The notes beneath the pieces are model-generated. The model saw only the letters and a list, made by a program, of their open reading frames with translations. It was not told the origin of the DNA and did no database searches. Positions 1-8,833 of a stretch of 64,000 bases of DNA are shown in pieces. Both the position numbers and the translations under genes were made by a program. The DNA is from Kutzneria sp. CA-103260. Its GTDB lineage: Bacteria; Actinomycetota; Actinomycetes; Mycobacteriales; Pseudonocardiaceae. How positions within the stretch are numbered: position 1 is the stretch's first letter; the number at the start of each line of letters is the position of its first letter. Where the stretch lies: positions 7,564,001-7,628,000 of the forward strand of contig NZ_CP073318.1 in NCBI RefSeq assembly GCF_018263855.1. The letters are read 5' to 3'.

Positions 1-2
1 CC

Positions 3-2276
3 GGCACCGGAAAGACGACTTTGGTGCCCCTGGCGCTACCAGGGCGGGTCGTCGTGGCGGAGCCGCGCCGGCTGGCCGCCCGGGCGGCGGCGGCCCGGAT
101 GTCGGAACTTCTGGGCGAGCCGGTCGGCGGCACGGTCGGTTACGCGGTGCGAGGCGACCGGAAAACGTCCAAGCAGACGCGGATCGAGGTGGTCACCTCC
201 GGCCTGCTGCTGCGCCGCCTGCAACACGACCCGGAGCTGACCGGCGTCGATGTGGTGCTGCTGGACGAATGCCACGAACGCCACCTCGACGCCGACCTGC
301 TGCTGGCGCTGCTGCTCGACGCCCGTGAGGGTCTGCGGCCCGATCTCAAGGTGTTGGCGACCAGTGCAACCGTTGCGGCGCAACGGCTCGCGCAGATCCT
401 CGGCCCCGACACCCCGGTCATCGAGGCGCACGCCAGAACGTTTCCCATAACGACGACGTACGTGCCGCCGGCCCGGAACGAGCGCCTGGAACACCACGTG
501 GCGAGGACCATCCACAAGGCACTGTCCGAAACGGACGGTGACATTCTCGTCTTCCTGCCGGGTGTGGGTGAAATCCGCCGCGTCACCCAGCAACTCCCCA
601 ACCTCAACGTTCTCCCCCTGCACGGCCGACTGGCCACCAAGGCCCAGGACGAGGCGCTGCGGCAGACCACGCGGCGGCGGATCGTCCTGGCCACAGCGGT
701 CGCGGAGTCGAGCCTCACGGTGCCGGGCGTCCGCACGGTGGTGGACGCCGGCCTGGCCCGCTCGCCCCGGGCCGACCACCGCCGCGGCCTGTCCGGCCTG
801 GTCACCACCCGGGTGTCCCAAGCCGTCGCCGACCAGCGGGCCGGCCGCGCCGGCCGGGAGGCCCCGGGCCACGTGTACCGGTGCTGGCCGGAGCACGAGC
901 AGGCGACGCTGCCCCGCTACCCGGAGCCGGAGATCCGCACCGCCGAGCTGACCCGACTGGCCCTGGAGCTGGCCTGCTGGGGCACTCCAGACGGCGGCGA
1001 CCTGGCCTGGTGGGACGCGCCGCCGCCGGGCGCCCTCGCCGCCGGCCAGCAGGTCCTCAGGGCCCTGGGCGCCCTCGATGCCCACGGCGTCACCGACCGC
1101 GGCCGCCGGATCGCCGAGCTGGGCCTGCATCCTCGCCTGGGCCGCGCCCTGCTCGACGGGGCGCAAGCGCTTGGCCCCCGGCCGGCGGCCGAGGTCGTCG
1201 CGCTGCTGGACGACGACAGCCAGGCCACCTCGAACGACGTCGAGACCGCGGTCCGGCGACTCCGCCAAGATCAGCCGAGGGCCTGGAAACGCGAGGTCGA
1301 CCGGCTGGCCAAGCTGGTCGAGGGCCCCGCCAGGACACTGGACGACCCGGCTCTGGTCGTGGCCTTGGCGCACCCGGAGCGGCTGGCGCGAAGGCGTGAC
1401 CAGGGCTCGCGCAGCTACCTGATGGCCGGCGGCACCGCGGTCGAGACGGACGGCCCGAACGACAGCGAGTGGCTGGCCGTGGCGGTCGCCGACCGGGAGC
1501 CGGGCCGCGCGCACGGCCGGATCCGGCTCGCCGCCCGTGCCGACCAGGAGCTGGCCGAGCGGGCCGCCCCGGCGCTGCTGACCGAGACCGACGAGGTGAC
1601 CTGGGCCGGCGGCGACGTCGTCGCCCGGCACGTCCGCAAGCTCGGCGCGATCGTGCTGACCGAACGTCCGTTGGCCGATCCGAATACGGAGCAACTACAC
1701 AAAGCGCTCATCGAGGGCCTGACCAGAGAAGGCGCCGCCCTGCTGCACTGGAGCCAGGACGCGACCCGGCAGCGGCAGCGGATGGAGTTCCTGCACGCGA
1801 CCCTGGGCGACCCCTGGCCCGAGGTGTCGGATGACGCCATCATCCGGAATGTCGACCTGTCGACCGCCCGCCGGCGAGCCGACCTCGGCCGGATCAGCGC
1901 CCAGCACGTGCTGCAGACGATGCTGCCCTGGCCGGCCGCCGCCCGCCTGGACGAGCTGGCCCCGGACCGGATCGAGGTGCCCTCCGGCTCCCGGATCCGC
2001 GTCGACTACACCGACGAGGGCCCGGTGCTGCCGGTGAAGGTGCAGGAGACGTTCGGCTGGACCGACACGCCCCGCATCGCCGACGGCCACGTCCCCGTCC
2101 GGCTGCATCTGCTCTCCCCGGCCGGCCGCCCGGTGGCGGTCACCGGGGACCTGGCCTCGTTCTGGCGGCAGGGCTATCCGCAGGTGCGGTCCGAGCTGCG
2201 CGGCCGCTACCCAAAACACCCATGGCCGGACGATCCGCTCACGGCCACCCCTACCCGCCGCACGAAACCGCGCTGA
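3..2276 (+). CDS. hrpB: ATP-dependent helicase HrpB, 5' end cut off by the window
   Basis: DEAH-type RNA helicase of the HrpB family. The reading frame is already open at base 3 and starts inside the Walker A motif (GTGKTT), so the true start lies upstream and a few dozen residues are missing. Visible in order are motif II DECH (LLDECHER, near base 265-290), motif III (ATSAT), the helicase C lobe with motif VI QRAGRAGR (near 830-860), a helicase-associated winged-helix/ratchet part, and the long C-terminal HrpB-specific region ending in a Lys/Arg-rich tail. The remaining length fits HrpB (about 800 residues), not the longer HrpA. Its cellular substrate is not well defined in actinobacteria. 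The next gene starts 19 bp after the stop on the same strand. Confidence 0.93.
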   Translation, partial: GTGKTTLVPLALPGRVVVAEPRRLAARAAAARMSELLGEPVGGTVGYAVRGDRKTSKQTRIEVVTSGLLLRRLQHDPELTGVDVVLLDECHERHLDADLLLALLLDAREGLRPDLKVLATSATVAAQRLAQILGPDTPVIEAHARTFPITTTYVPPARNERLEHHVARTIHKALSETDGDILVFLPGVGEIRRVTQQLPNLNVLPLHGRLATKAQDEALRQTTRRRIVLATAVAESSLTVPGVRTVVDAGLARSPRADHRRGLSGLVTTRVSQAVADQRAGRAGREAPGHVYRCWPEHEQATLPRYPEPEIRTAELTRLALELACWGTPDGGDLAWWDAPPPGALAAGQQVLRALGALDAHGVTDRGRRIAELGLHPRLGRALLDGAQALGPRPAAEVVALLDDDSQATSNDVETAVRRLRQDQPRAWKREVDRLAKLVEGPARTLDDPALVVALAHPERLARRRDQGSRSYLMAGGTAVETDGPNDSEWLAVAVADREPGRAHGRIRLAARADQELAERAAPALLTETDEVTWAGGDVVARHVRKLGAIVLTERPLADPNTEQLHKALIEGLTREGAALLHWSQDATRQRQRMEFLHATLGDPWPEVSDDAIIRNVDLSTARRRADLGRISAQHVLQTMLPWPAAARLDELAPDRIEVPSGSRIRVDYTDEGPVLPVKVQETFGWTDTPRIADGHVPVRLHLLSPAGRPVAVTGDLASFWRQGYPQVRSELRGRYPKHPWPDDPLTATPTRRTKPR

Positions 2277-2295
2277 CCAGGGCATCCTGGTCGGC

Positions 2296-2796
2296 GTGAC
2301 GAACTCGACCACCACCGACAAGCTGTTCCGGGTCGCCATCGCGATCAAGGGCCTGGACGGCCTCGGCCAGCTCGCGCTGGGCATCGTGCTGATCTTCATC
2401 CCGCCCACGGTGATCACCGGGCTGGCCAACGAGGTGGTCACCCGGGACCTGCTCGGCGACCCGGACGGCACGCTGTCCACGCACCTGCAGACCGCGGCGC
2501 ACAACTTCGCGGACGGCAGCAGCCGCGGCTTCGCCATCGGCTACCTGCTGCTGCACGCCGTCATCAAGCTCGGTCTGGTGGCGGCCCTGCTGCGCAAGAT
2601 CATGCCGCTCTACCCGGTGGCCGTGGTGGTGCTGGGCGCATTTGTCGTCTACGAGGTCTACCGGGCCGTCAACACCCATTCAATCGCGTTGCCGATCTTC
2701 GCCGCGATCGACATTGTGATCATCGTTCTGGTTGTCCGCGAATACGTTCAGCTGCGCCGGGAACGTGCCGCATCCGCGACGGAAGCTCACAACTGA
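2296..2796 (+). CDS. DUF2127 family integral membrane protein
   Basis: A 166-residue membrane protein. It has about four hydrophobic segments: one near residues 20-45 (QLALGIVLIFIPPTVITGL), then three in the C-terminal half (around 78-98, 103-122 and 128-147), and it ends in a basic, charged tail. The pattern, including the mid-protein stretch GFAIGYLLLHAVIKLGLV, matches the DUF2127 family of small bacterial membrane proteins with no known function. Start is GTG; the ribosome site is weak. It follows hrpB closely and may be co-transcribed, but nothing links their functions. Confidence 0.8.
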   Translation: MTNSTTTDKLFRVAIAIKGLDGLGQLALGIVLIFIPPTVITGLANEVVTRDLLGDPDGTLSTHLQTAAHNFADGSSRGFAIGYLLLHAVIKLGLVAALLRKIMPLYPVAVVVLGAFVVYEVYRAVNTHSIALPIFAAIDIVIIVLVVREYVQLRRERAASATEAHN

Positions 2797-2915
2797 ACTG
2801 TCAAGGAACCTGGCACGTAGTGGAGTGTGACGAAGTCGAGGTCTGCCCGATTGGACTCGGCAGCCCTGGATTTGTTAGGCAGTGCAGGCCGCCTCGACCT
2901 GAAGGGGACCTTGAC

Positions 2916-3746
2916 ATGCGCCTGCGGGGATCACTACGAGCGACCGCCGCGATCGCCGTCTTGATGCTGCTGGCCGCCTGTGGGGCCAGCGGCCCGGCCG
3001 ACTCCCTGACCGGGGCCGCGGCGCAGGGCAAGCTGACCATCGGCATCCGGTACGACCAGCCGGGCATCGGCGAGAAGACACTCAACGGCCTCTACCAGGG
3101 TTTCGACGTGGACGTGGCCAAGTACGTGGCCACCGAGCTGGGCGTGGACCCGGCCAACATCACGTGGAAGGAAGCCGAGCCGGCCGACCGGGAGACGCTG
3201 CTGACCAGCGGCAAGGTCGACATGGTGGTGGCCGCCTACACGATCAACGACAAGCGCAAGAAGCTGGTGGACTTCGCCGGGCCGTACTTCACCGTGGGCC
3301 AGGACCTGCTGGTGCGGCTGAGCGACACCTCGATCACCGGCCCGCAGTCGCTGAACGGCAAGAAGCTCTGCTCGGTCGCCGGCTCCACCTCGGCCCAGCA
3401 GGTGAAGGACAAGTTCGCCCAGCAGACCCAGCTGGTGGAGTACAGCCGCTACTCCGACTGCGTCACCGCGCTGCTGGCCAACATCGTCGACGCGGTCACC
3501 ACCGACGACGTGATCCTGGCCGGCTACGCGGCCCAGAACCCGGAGCTGCTGCGGGTCGTCGGCAAGCCGTTCACCAAGGACTCCTACGGCATCGGCCTGC
3601 GCAAGGGCGACGCCGACGGCCAGCGGAAGGTGGACGCCGCGCTGCAGAAGATGATCTCCACCGGGGCCTGGCGGTCGGCGCTGCAGAGCAACGTCGGCAG
3701 CTCCGGCTACCAGATGCCCTCGCCGCCGGCCATCACTGAGGGCTGA
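2916..3746 (+). CDS. Glutamate-type ABC transporter substrate-binding lipoprotein
   Basis: Family 3 extracellular solute-binding protein of the GluB/GlnH type, 276 residues. The ATG at 2916 is chosen because GAAGGGG lies 8 bases upstream and the protein then begins with a good lipoprotein signal (basic MRLRGSLR, hydrophobic core, lipobox LLAACG with Cys about residue 22). The mature part opens with LTIGIRYDQPG and GLYQGFDVDVAKYVA, typical of actinobacterial glutamate-binding proteins. It should capture an acidic or polar amino acid outside the membrane. No permease or ATPase gene is adjacent, so it is an orphan that must work with a transporter encoded elsewhere or act as a sensor. Confidence 0.85.
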   Translation: MRLRGSLRATAAIAVLMLLAACGASGPADSLTGAAAQGKLTIGIRYDQPGIGEKTLNGLYQGFDVDVAKYVATELGVDPANITWKEAEPADRETLLTSGKVDMVVAAYTINDKRKKLVDFAGPYFTVGQDLLVRLSDTSITGPQSLNGKKLCSVAGSTSAQQVKDKFAQQTQLVEYSRYSDCVTALLANIVDAVTTDDVILAGYAAQNPELLRVVGKPFTKDSYGIGLRKGDADGQRKVDAALQKMISTGAWRSALQSNVGSSGYQMPSPPAITEG

Positions 3747-3766
3747 CCCGGAGCTAAGTTGGGGGC

Positions 3767-4735
3767 ATGCGCCTCCTGATCGGCTTCGACCAGTACCCGT
3801 TGGAACCGTTCGCCACGCTGCTGCCGGACTGGGAGGTCGTCAAGACCTCGCCGGACCGCTTCGCCGAGCTGGCCGACGGCATGGACGTAGTGACGCCGAT
3901 CGCCGCGACTGTGGACGCCGAGTTGTTGACCGCCGGCACTTTCGGGCTGGTGCAGCAGTTCGGCGTCGGCCTGGAGAAGGTCGACATCGACGCCGCGACT
4001 GAGGCCGGGGTGCTGGTGTCGCGGCTGCCCGGCGACGTCACCGGCAACGCCGACAGCGTGGCCGAGCACGCCGTACTGCTCGCGCTGGCGCTGAGCCGGG
4101 AGCTCGACGGGGCGCGCCAGGCGCTGCGCGACGGCCGCTGGTCGCAGCCGGTGGCCCGGGCGTTGTTCGGCGGCACAGTGGCGATCATCGGGCTGGGGGC
4201 GATCGGCATCGCGGCGGCGAAGCGGTTGGCGGGCTTCGGTCCCCGGCTGATCGCCGTGCGGGCGCGGCCGGAGCTGGGCGGGCCGCCCGAGGTCGAGCGG
4301 GTGTACGGCGTGGACCAGCTGCCCGAGGTGCTGGCCCAGGCCGATGTGGTGCTCAGCGCCCTGATGTTCGGCGAGCACAACCGGAACTTCTTCGACGCAG
4401 GAGCTTTCGCGGCGATGAAGCCGGGCGCGCTGTTCGTGAACGTGGCCCGGGGCGGACTGGTCGACGAGGCCGCCCTGTTGGCAGCGCTGGAATCCGGGCA
4501 CATCGGCGGGGCCGGGCTGGACGTGCACGCCGTCGAGCCGGCCGATCCGGCAGGCCCGTTGGTCAACCACCCCAAGGTGATCGCCACGCCGCACATCGCC
4601 GGTGTGACCCAGCAGATGATGCAGCGCTCGCTGATCGCCTTCACCGACAACCTGAAGCGCTACGCGGCCGGCGAGACTCTACTGTGGACGGTGAACGAGC
4701 CGTCACAGGTAGCGCAGCGCCGGCCACAGGGCTGA
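3767..4735 (+). CDS. D-isomer-specific 2-hydroxyacid dehydrogenase
   Basis: NAD-dependent oxidoreductase of the D-2-hydroxyacid dehydrogenase family, 322 residues. The NAD fold shows VAIIGLGAIGIAAAKRLAGF near residue 140. The catalytic triad of the family can be placed: Arg in VNVARGGLVDE, Glu in the region DVHAVEP, and His in ATPHIAGVT. The exact substrate (phosphoglycerate, glyoxylate, other hydroxyacid) cannot be told. A stretch GGAGCTAAGTTGGGGGC precedes the ATG, giving a plausible ribosome site. The last 33 bases overlap the end of the converging GT39 gene on the other strand. Confidence 0.88.
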   Translation: MRLLIGFDQYPLEPFATLLPDWEVVKTSPDRFAELADGMDVVTPIAATVDAELLTAGTFGLVQQFGVGLEKVDIDAATEAGVLVSRLPGDVTGNADSVAEHAVLLALALSRELDGARQALRDGRWSQPVARALFGGTVAIIGLGAIGIAAAKRLAGFGPRLIAVRARPELGGPPEVERVYGVDQLPEVLAQADVVLSALMFGEHNRNFFDAGAFAAMKPGALFVNVARGGLVDEAALLAALESGHIGGAGLDVHAVEPADPAGPLVNHPKVIATPHIAGVTQQMMQRSLIAFTDNLKRYAAGETLLWTVNEPSQVAQRRPQG

Positions 4736-6205
4736 CCACGGCTGGTCGCGGTTGGCGGCCAGGTAGATCGGCGAGCCCTGGTAGCCGTTGGGCACGCCGA
4801 GGTGATTGTCCACTGTGGCCACTCGGGTGACGGTGGCGAAGTGCCGCCGGATGTCGTCGGAGTGGCTGTTGCCGACGTAGAGGATGTTCGTCGCGCTCTC
4901 CGGCGGCGCCCCGAAGTACCAGTAGCCGCGGTTGGGGCTGTACGGGGCCGGCAGACCGTGTTCGGGGCCGTACATGGACATCGCGCTGGCCGCCCAGTAG
5001 GTGTCGCCGACGATCGCCGTGTGCGCGCGGACGTCGTCCGGCAGCGCGTGGTAGGCGGCGGCGACCTCGTCGGCCATGGCCGGCCAGCCGACGCTCTCCA
5101 GGTCCACGAAGTACACGGCCTCGCTGGCAGTGCGCAGCGATTCCACCGGCCGGACCGGCAGTGCGGCGACCACCAGCGCGACCGACACCAGGAACGCCGG
5201 CCACGCCACCCAGGGCAGCCACCGCCGCCGGCCGTCCAGACCGACCGCGCCGAAGGCCCACAGCACCGGCAGGATTCCGCCGGCGTAGTACGGCCGGCCG
5301 CCGGTGACGATGAACACGACGATCAACCCGATCGCCGTGATGCCGAGGAACCTGAACCGCGGCAGGGCAAGTGCGCGCCACAGGCCGTACAGCGCGAGCG
5401 GGACGCCGACAACTCCGACGTAGAAGCCGAGGACCAGCAGGAAGCCGCCAGGGCCGCCGACCGTGGCACGCACTTCGGCCGCGATCGCGTTGGTCATCTG
5501 GATCTGCGGCCAGCCGTTGCGGGCCTGCCAGAGCAGCTGCGGCACGGAGGTCAGCCCGGCGATCGCCGCCCCGAGCCACAACATCTTGCTGCGCAACAGA
5601 TCCCGCGGCCCGGCGACCAGGATCGCCAGGCCGGCGACGAGCCAGAAGAACACGATCAGCCACTTCACCTGCAGCGAGACCGCGGTGACCAGGCCCGCCC
5701 AGAGCAGCAGCTTGTCCTCGCGGGTGCGGACCCAGCGCACCAACAGCCACGTGATCACCGTCCACAGGAACGGGTCCACTGTGGACGTCGCCAGCAGATG
5801 GCCGCCGGCGGCCAGGAACGGCGCCACGGTGTAGCTGCCGGCCGTGAGGACCTGCGCCCGGCGGGTGCCGCCGAGCTCCCGGGCCGTCATGGCGGCGAAG
5901 AACACGCCCGCCACCGTGACGAGGATCGCCGGAATCCGCAGTGCCACCACAGATCCCGGCGCGACCGTGTCGGCGATCAGCGCCAGCAGCGGCGTCAGCG
6001 GCGGCTGGTCGGCGTAGCCGAAGTCCAGATGGTGGCCGGCGGCGATGAAGTACAGCTCGTCGCCGAAGTAGCCGTAGCGGCCGCTGGTGGCCAGCAGGGC
6101 GACCCCCAGCAGGCCGGCGATGATCGCCACGGGCCGCACGGCAAGTGCGGCGACCGCCACGACCGGCTTGGGGGAGTTGACCGTGGTCTCCTCGATCTGC
6201 CGCAC
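4703..6205 (-). CDS. GT39/ArnT-like membrane glycosyltransferase
   Basis: A 500-residue polytopic membrane protein of the glycosyltransferase family 39 (PMT/ArnT) clan, which moves sugars from polyprenyl-phosphate donors to acceptors outside the membrane. After the first TM segment comes YGYFGDELYFIAAGHHLDFGYADQPPL; the acidic residues in FGDELYF and the AGHHLDFGYADQPPLTPL signature are hallmarks of the family. About ten more hydrophobic segments follow, then a soluble C-terminal domain. The GTG at 6205 is preferred because AGGGGGGAA precedes it; an upstream start would add an arginine-rich non-membrane stretch. Acceptor unknown. It converges on, and overlaps by 33 bases, the hydroxyacid dehydrogenase gene. 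Confidence 0.88.
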   Translation of the reverse strand: MRQIEETTVNSPKPVVAVAALAVRPVAIIAGLLGVALLATSGRYGYFGDELYFIAAGHHLDFGYADQPPLTPLLALIADTVAPGSVVALRIPAILVTVAGVFFAAMTARELGGTRRAQVLTAGSYTVAPFLAAGGHLLATSTVDPFLWTVITWLLVRWVRTREDKLLLWAGLVTAVSLQVKWLIVFFWLVAGLAILVAGPRDLLRSKMLWLGAAIAGLTSVPQLLWQARNGWPQIQMTNAIAAEVRATVGGPGGFLLVLGFYVGVVGVPLALYGLWRALALPRFRFLGITAIGLIVVFIVTGGRPYYAGGILPVLWAFGAVGLDGRRRWLPWVAWPAFLVSVALVVAALPVRPVESLRTASEAVYFVDLESVGWPAMADEVAAAYHALPDDVRAHTAIVGDTYWAASAMSMYGPEHGLPAPYSPNRGYWYFGAPPESATNILYVGNSHSDDIRRHFATVTRVATVDNHLGVPNGYQGSPIYLAANRDQPWSALWPALRYL

Positions 6206-6300
6206 TTGCCGTTCCCCCCTTGATGCGCGGCCTGTCCCGCGACAACCACCATCCAACTCGGACGGACCGCTGCGGGGACAGCCCGGAAAGTGCCCGGCAA

Positions 6301-6318
6301 CCCCTACTTTCGTAGGGG
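6301..6318. promoter_or_regulatory. Inverted repeat between GT39 gene and two-component operon, possible response-regulator site
   Basis: CCCCTAC-TTTC-GTAGGGG is a perfect 7-bp inverted repeat with a 4-bp centre, located 62 bp before the histidine kinase start in the divergent intergenic region. Location suggests an autoregulatory operator for the NarL-type response regulator encoded just downstream. A short hairpin in RNA is an alternative reading. Confidence 0.4.
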
Positions 6319-6379
6319 GTCGCGGCGACCTGAGGCGGATTGTCGGGCTGAGTGTCTTTGGGCTGGGTATCGTCGGGTG

Positions 6380-7579
6380 GTGACCGCACCGCGCTGGCGC
6401 GACGCCTTCTTCCTGCTGTCGCCGTTAGTCACGGTGGTCGCCGTCATCCTCCTGGTCTGGATCGGCTACGGGCCGCCGCAGTCGTTCTACGACTGGTCGC
6501 AGACGCTGATCCAGATGCCGGCGGCGATCGCCCTGCTGTGGCACCGCCGGTTCCCGGTGGTGGTGCTGGCGGTCTGCGCGGCCACGGCGATCGCCCAGAT
6601 GTACTCGGCCTACACCGATCCGCTGCTGTTCATCGGCCGGCCGAGCGAGACCGCCCAGTGGGTTCCGCTGGCCACGCCGTTCGCGATCGGCAGCGCGATC
6701 AAGCGGCTGCCCCGCTCGTGGCCGACGTGGATCCTCACCGCGGCCCTGATCGCCATCTCCACCCGGCCGTGGATCCCCTCGTTCGACACCGTCACCTCCG
6801 GCGTGCTGTTCACCGCGCTGCCGGCCCTGTTCGGGCTCTACATCCAGAACCGAGGCCAGCTGATCCAGGCGCTGACCGAGCGAGTCGAGCGGGCCGAGCG
6901 GGAGCAGGAGCTGCTGGCCGAGCAAGCCCGTGCCGACGAGCGGGTGAAGCTGGCCGGCGAGATGCACGACGTGGTCACCCACCGGGTGAGCCTGATGGTG
7001 CTGCAGGCCGGGGCGCTGCGGATCACCGCCGCCGACGACGCCACCCGGGCCGCGGCCGAGGAGCTGCGCGAGGCCGGCTGCCAGGCCCTCACCGAGTTAC
7101 GGGACCTGGTCGGCGTGCTGCGGACCCACGCCGAGGAGGGCGTGGCCGAGCCGACCGACGCCGTGCGGCTGCCCGACCTGGCCGAGCTCGTCGCCGAGTC
7201 CGAGGGCGTCGGCATGTCCGTGGAGCTCATCGTGGACGGCAATCCCCTGCTCACGGCCCCGGTCGTGGGCCGCACGGCGTACCGCGTGGTGCAGGAGGCG
7301 CTGACCAACGTCCGCAAGCACGCGCCGGGAGCCCGGACCCGGGTGCACGTCCGCTACGGGGCCGACCGGGTACGGCTCACCGTGCGCAACAGCGCGCCCG
7401 AGGAGGAAGTCGACCACGAGCTCGGCGGCAGCGGCTCCGGCACCGGGCTCCTCGGCCTGCGGCAGCGGGTCGAGCTGGTCAGCGGCCGGTTCACCGCTGC
7501 CGCGCGACCCGACGGCGGCTTCGAGGTCGATGCCATACTGCCCGTGTTCGTACCTACGGCGGAGAGTCATGGCGGCTGA
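6380..7579 (+). CDS. Sensor histidine kinase, NarL/DesK type (HisKA_3)
   Basis: A 399-residue membrane histidine kinase. The N-terminal half holds several hydrophobic segments (residues about 8-150) with little extracellular sequence, followed by a short coiled coil and the HisKA_3 dimerisation box with the phospho-accepting His in EMHDVVTHRVS (about residue 196). The ATPase domain shows AYRVVQEALTNVRKHA (N box) and GSGTGLLGLRQRVE (G box). The start is one of two adjacent GTG codons (6377 or 6380); no strong ribosome site is seen. It overlaps the response regulator gene by 11 bp, so the two are translated together. It contains two TTA codons (6425, 7097), rare in such DNA. The stimulus is unknown. 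Confidence 0.92.
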   Translation: MTAPRWRDAFFLLSPLVTVVAVILLVWIGYGPPQSFYDWSQTLIQMPAAIALLWHRRFPVVVLAVCAATAIAQMYSAYTDPLLFIGRPSETAQWVPLATPFAIGSAIKRLPRSWPTWILTAALIAISTRPWIPSFDTVTSGVLFTALPALFGLYIQNRGQLIQALTERVERAEREQELLAEQARADERVKLAGEMHDVVTHRVSLMVLQAGALRITAADDATRAAAEELREAGCQALTELRDLVGVLRTHAEEGVAEPTDAVRLPDLAELVAESEGVGMSVELIVDGNPLLTAPVVGRTAYRVVQEALTNVRKHAPGARTRVHVRYGADRVRLTVRNSAPEEEVDHELGGSGSGTGLLGLRQRVELVSGRFTAAARPDGGFEVDAILPVFVPTAESHGG

Positions 7580-8231
7580 CGAGATCAAGGTCCTGGTCGT
7601 GGACGACGAGCCCATGGTGTGCGCCCACCTGCGCACCATTCTCGGCTCCGCCCCCGACATCACCGTCGTCGACGCCGCCCACGACGGCGCCGCCGCCGTG
7701 GAGGCCGTGGTCCGCCACCAGCCCCACGTCGTGCTGATGGACCTGCGGATGCCCGGCGTGGACGGCCTCACCGCCATCGAGCGCATCGCCGGCCTGCCCT
7801 CGCCGCCCACCGTCGTCGCCCTCACCACGTTCGACGCCGACCAGTACGTCATCCGGTCGCTGCGCGCCGGGGCCGCCGGCTTCCTGCTCAAGTCGACCCC
7901 GCCCGAGGACCTGATCAGCCTGGTCCGCGTCGCCGCCGACGGCCACACCGTGCTCTCCCCCGCCGCCACCCAGCGGCTCGTCGCCGCCTCCGCCGCCGAG
8001 CAGGCCGCCCGCGACAAGGCCCTGTCCCTGGTCGGCGACCTCACCGAACGCGAGGTCGACGTGCTCACCTGTCTCGGCGAGGGCCTGTCCAATGCCCAGA
8101 TCGCCGACCGGCTGCACCTGTCCGAGGCCACCGTGAAGGGCTACGTGTCGCGGATGCTGGTCAAGCTGGACTGCGCCAACCGCACCCAGATCGGCCTGCT
8201 CGCCTACGACGCGGGGCTCGTCACCCGCTGA
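7569..8231 (+). CDS. LuxR/NarL family response regulator
   Basis: Cognate regulator of the preceding kinase, 220 residues. The receiver domain has the acidic pocket in VVDDEP, the phospho-acceptor Asp in VLMDLRMPGVDG (about residue 56) and the switch residues VALTTF and LLKSTPPE. The C-terminal LuxR helix-turn-helix reads LTEREVDVLTCLGEGLS, then IADRLHLSEATVKGYVSRM. The ATG at 7569 is preceded by GGCGGAGAG and lies within the end of the kinase gene. The last 28 bases overlap the converging tetR gene. Confidence 0.94.
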   Translation: MAADEIKVLVVDDEPMVCAHLRTILGSAPDITVVDAAHDGAAAVEAVVRHQPHVVLMDLRMPGVDGLTAIERIAGLPSPPTVVALTTFDADQYVIRSLRAGAAGFLLKSTPPEDLISLVRVAADGHTVLSPAATQRLVAASAAEQAARDKALSLVGDLTEREVDVLTCLGEGLSNAQIADRLHLSEATVKGYVSRMLVKLDCANRTQIGLLAYDAGLVTR

Positions 8232-8758
8232 AGGCCGTCCAACATCACGGCCAGCAGCTGGTCGAACAGCTCCGGCGAGTTCTCGGTGGCCAGCACCAGG
8301 CCGTGCACCAGGGCGACGAGGTGGGCCCTGGCCACGTCGGGCCGCACCGCCCCGGCCGCCTGGGCCCGGTGCAGCACGCGGTCGCCGGCCTCCTGCGCGG
8401 CCGCGCAGGCCTCGTCGAACTCGGTCCGGTCGCCGAGCTGCTGGGACAGCACGCCGGCGGCGAGGCCACGGTAGATCCGGCCGTGCCTGGACATGGCGAG
8501 GATCCAGTTGGCCATCGCCTCGCCCGGTTCCTGCTGGACCAGCTCTTGCTCGGCGTAGGCGGTCAGGCCGCGGAGCTGGTCGGACAGCAGCGCCGTCAGC
8601 AGCGTCTCGCGGGTGGGAAAGTGCCGGTACAGCGTGCCGATGCCCACCCCGGCCCGGCGGGCGATGTCCTCCAGTGAGGCGTCCGCGCCGCGCTCGGTGA
8701 ACGCCTCGTGGGCGCAGGCCAGCAGGCGCTCGTAGTTGCGCCGGGCGTCGGCACGCAT
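8204..8758 (-). CDS. TetR family transcriptional regulator
   Basis: A 184-residue TetR repressor. The N-terminal helix-turn-helix is clear: ACAHEAFTERGADASLEDIA, then RAGVGIGTLYRHFPTRETLL. The C-terminal ligand domain is variable and gives no ligand clue. The ATG at 8758 has AAGGGAG upstream. It is divergent from two tandem F420/LLM oxidoreductase genes with inverted repeats between them, so control of those genes and of itself is the natural inference. Confidence 0.9.
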   Translation of the reverse strand: MRADARRNYERLLACAHEAFTERGADASLEDIARRAGVGIGTLYRHFPTRETLLTALLSDQLRGLTAYAEQELVQQEPGEAMANWILAMSRHGRIYRGLAAGVLSQQLGDRTEFDEACAAAQEAGDRVLHRAQAAGAVRPDVARAHLVALVHGLVLATENSPELFDQLLAVMLDGLQRVTSPAS

Positions 8759-8777
8759 CGAATACTCCCTTGCACAA

Positions 8778-8818
8778 CCGGAGGCAGCCTCCGTATCGTG
8801 GTATCCGGAGGCCACCTC
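8778..8818. promoter_or_regulatory. Putative TetR operators between tetR and the LLM oxidoreductase genes
   Basis: CGGAGGC-A-GCCTCCG (8779-8793) is a perfect 7-bp inverted repeat. A second copy of CCGGAGGC follows at 8805-8812 with an imperfect partner CACCTCAG. Two such sites about one and a half helical turns apart between divergent tetR and target genes are typical of TetR control. The inference rests on position and symmetry only. Confidence 0.55.
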
Positions 8819-8833
8819 AGCTTAGGGGGAGAG

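Noticed and set aside
4641..6389. Long arginine/glycine-rich frames antisense or out of frame to real genes (here and across most genes of the window)
   Set aside because: Composition artefacts of high G+C DNA; the paired frame in each case shows family motifs and normal third-position bias.
8204..8231. Overlap of response regulator and tetR ends as a frameshift or assembly error
   Set aside because: Both proteins end at normal family lengths; short convergent overlaps also occur at 4703-4735 and 10564-10586.
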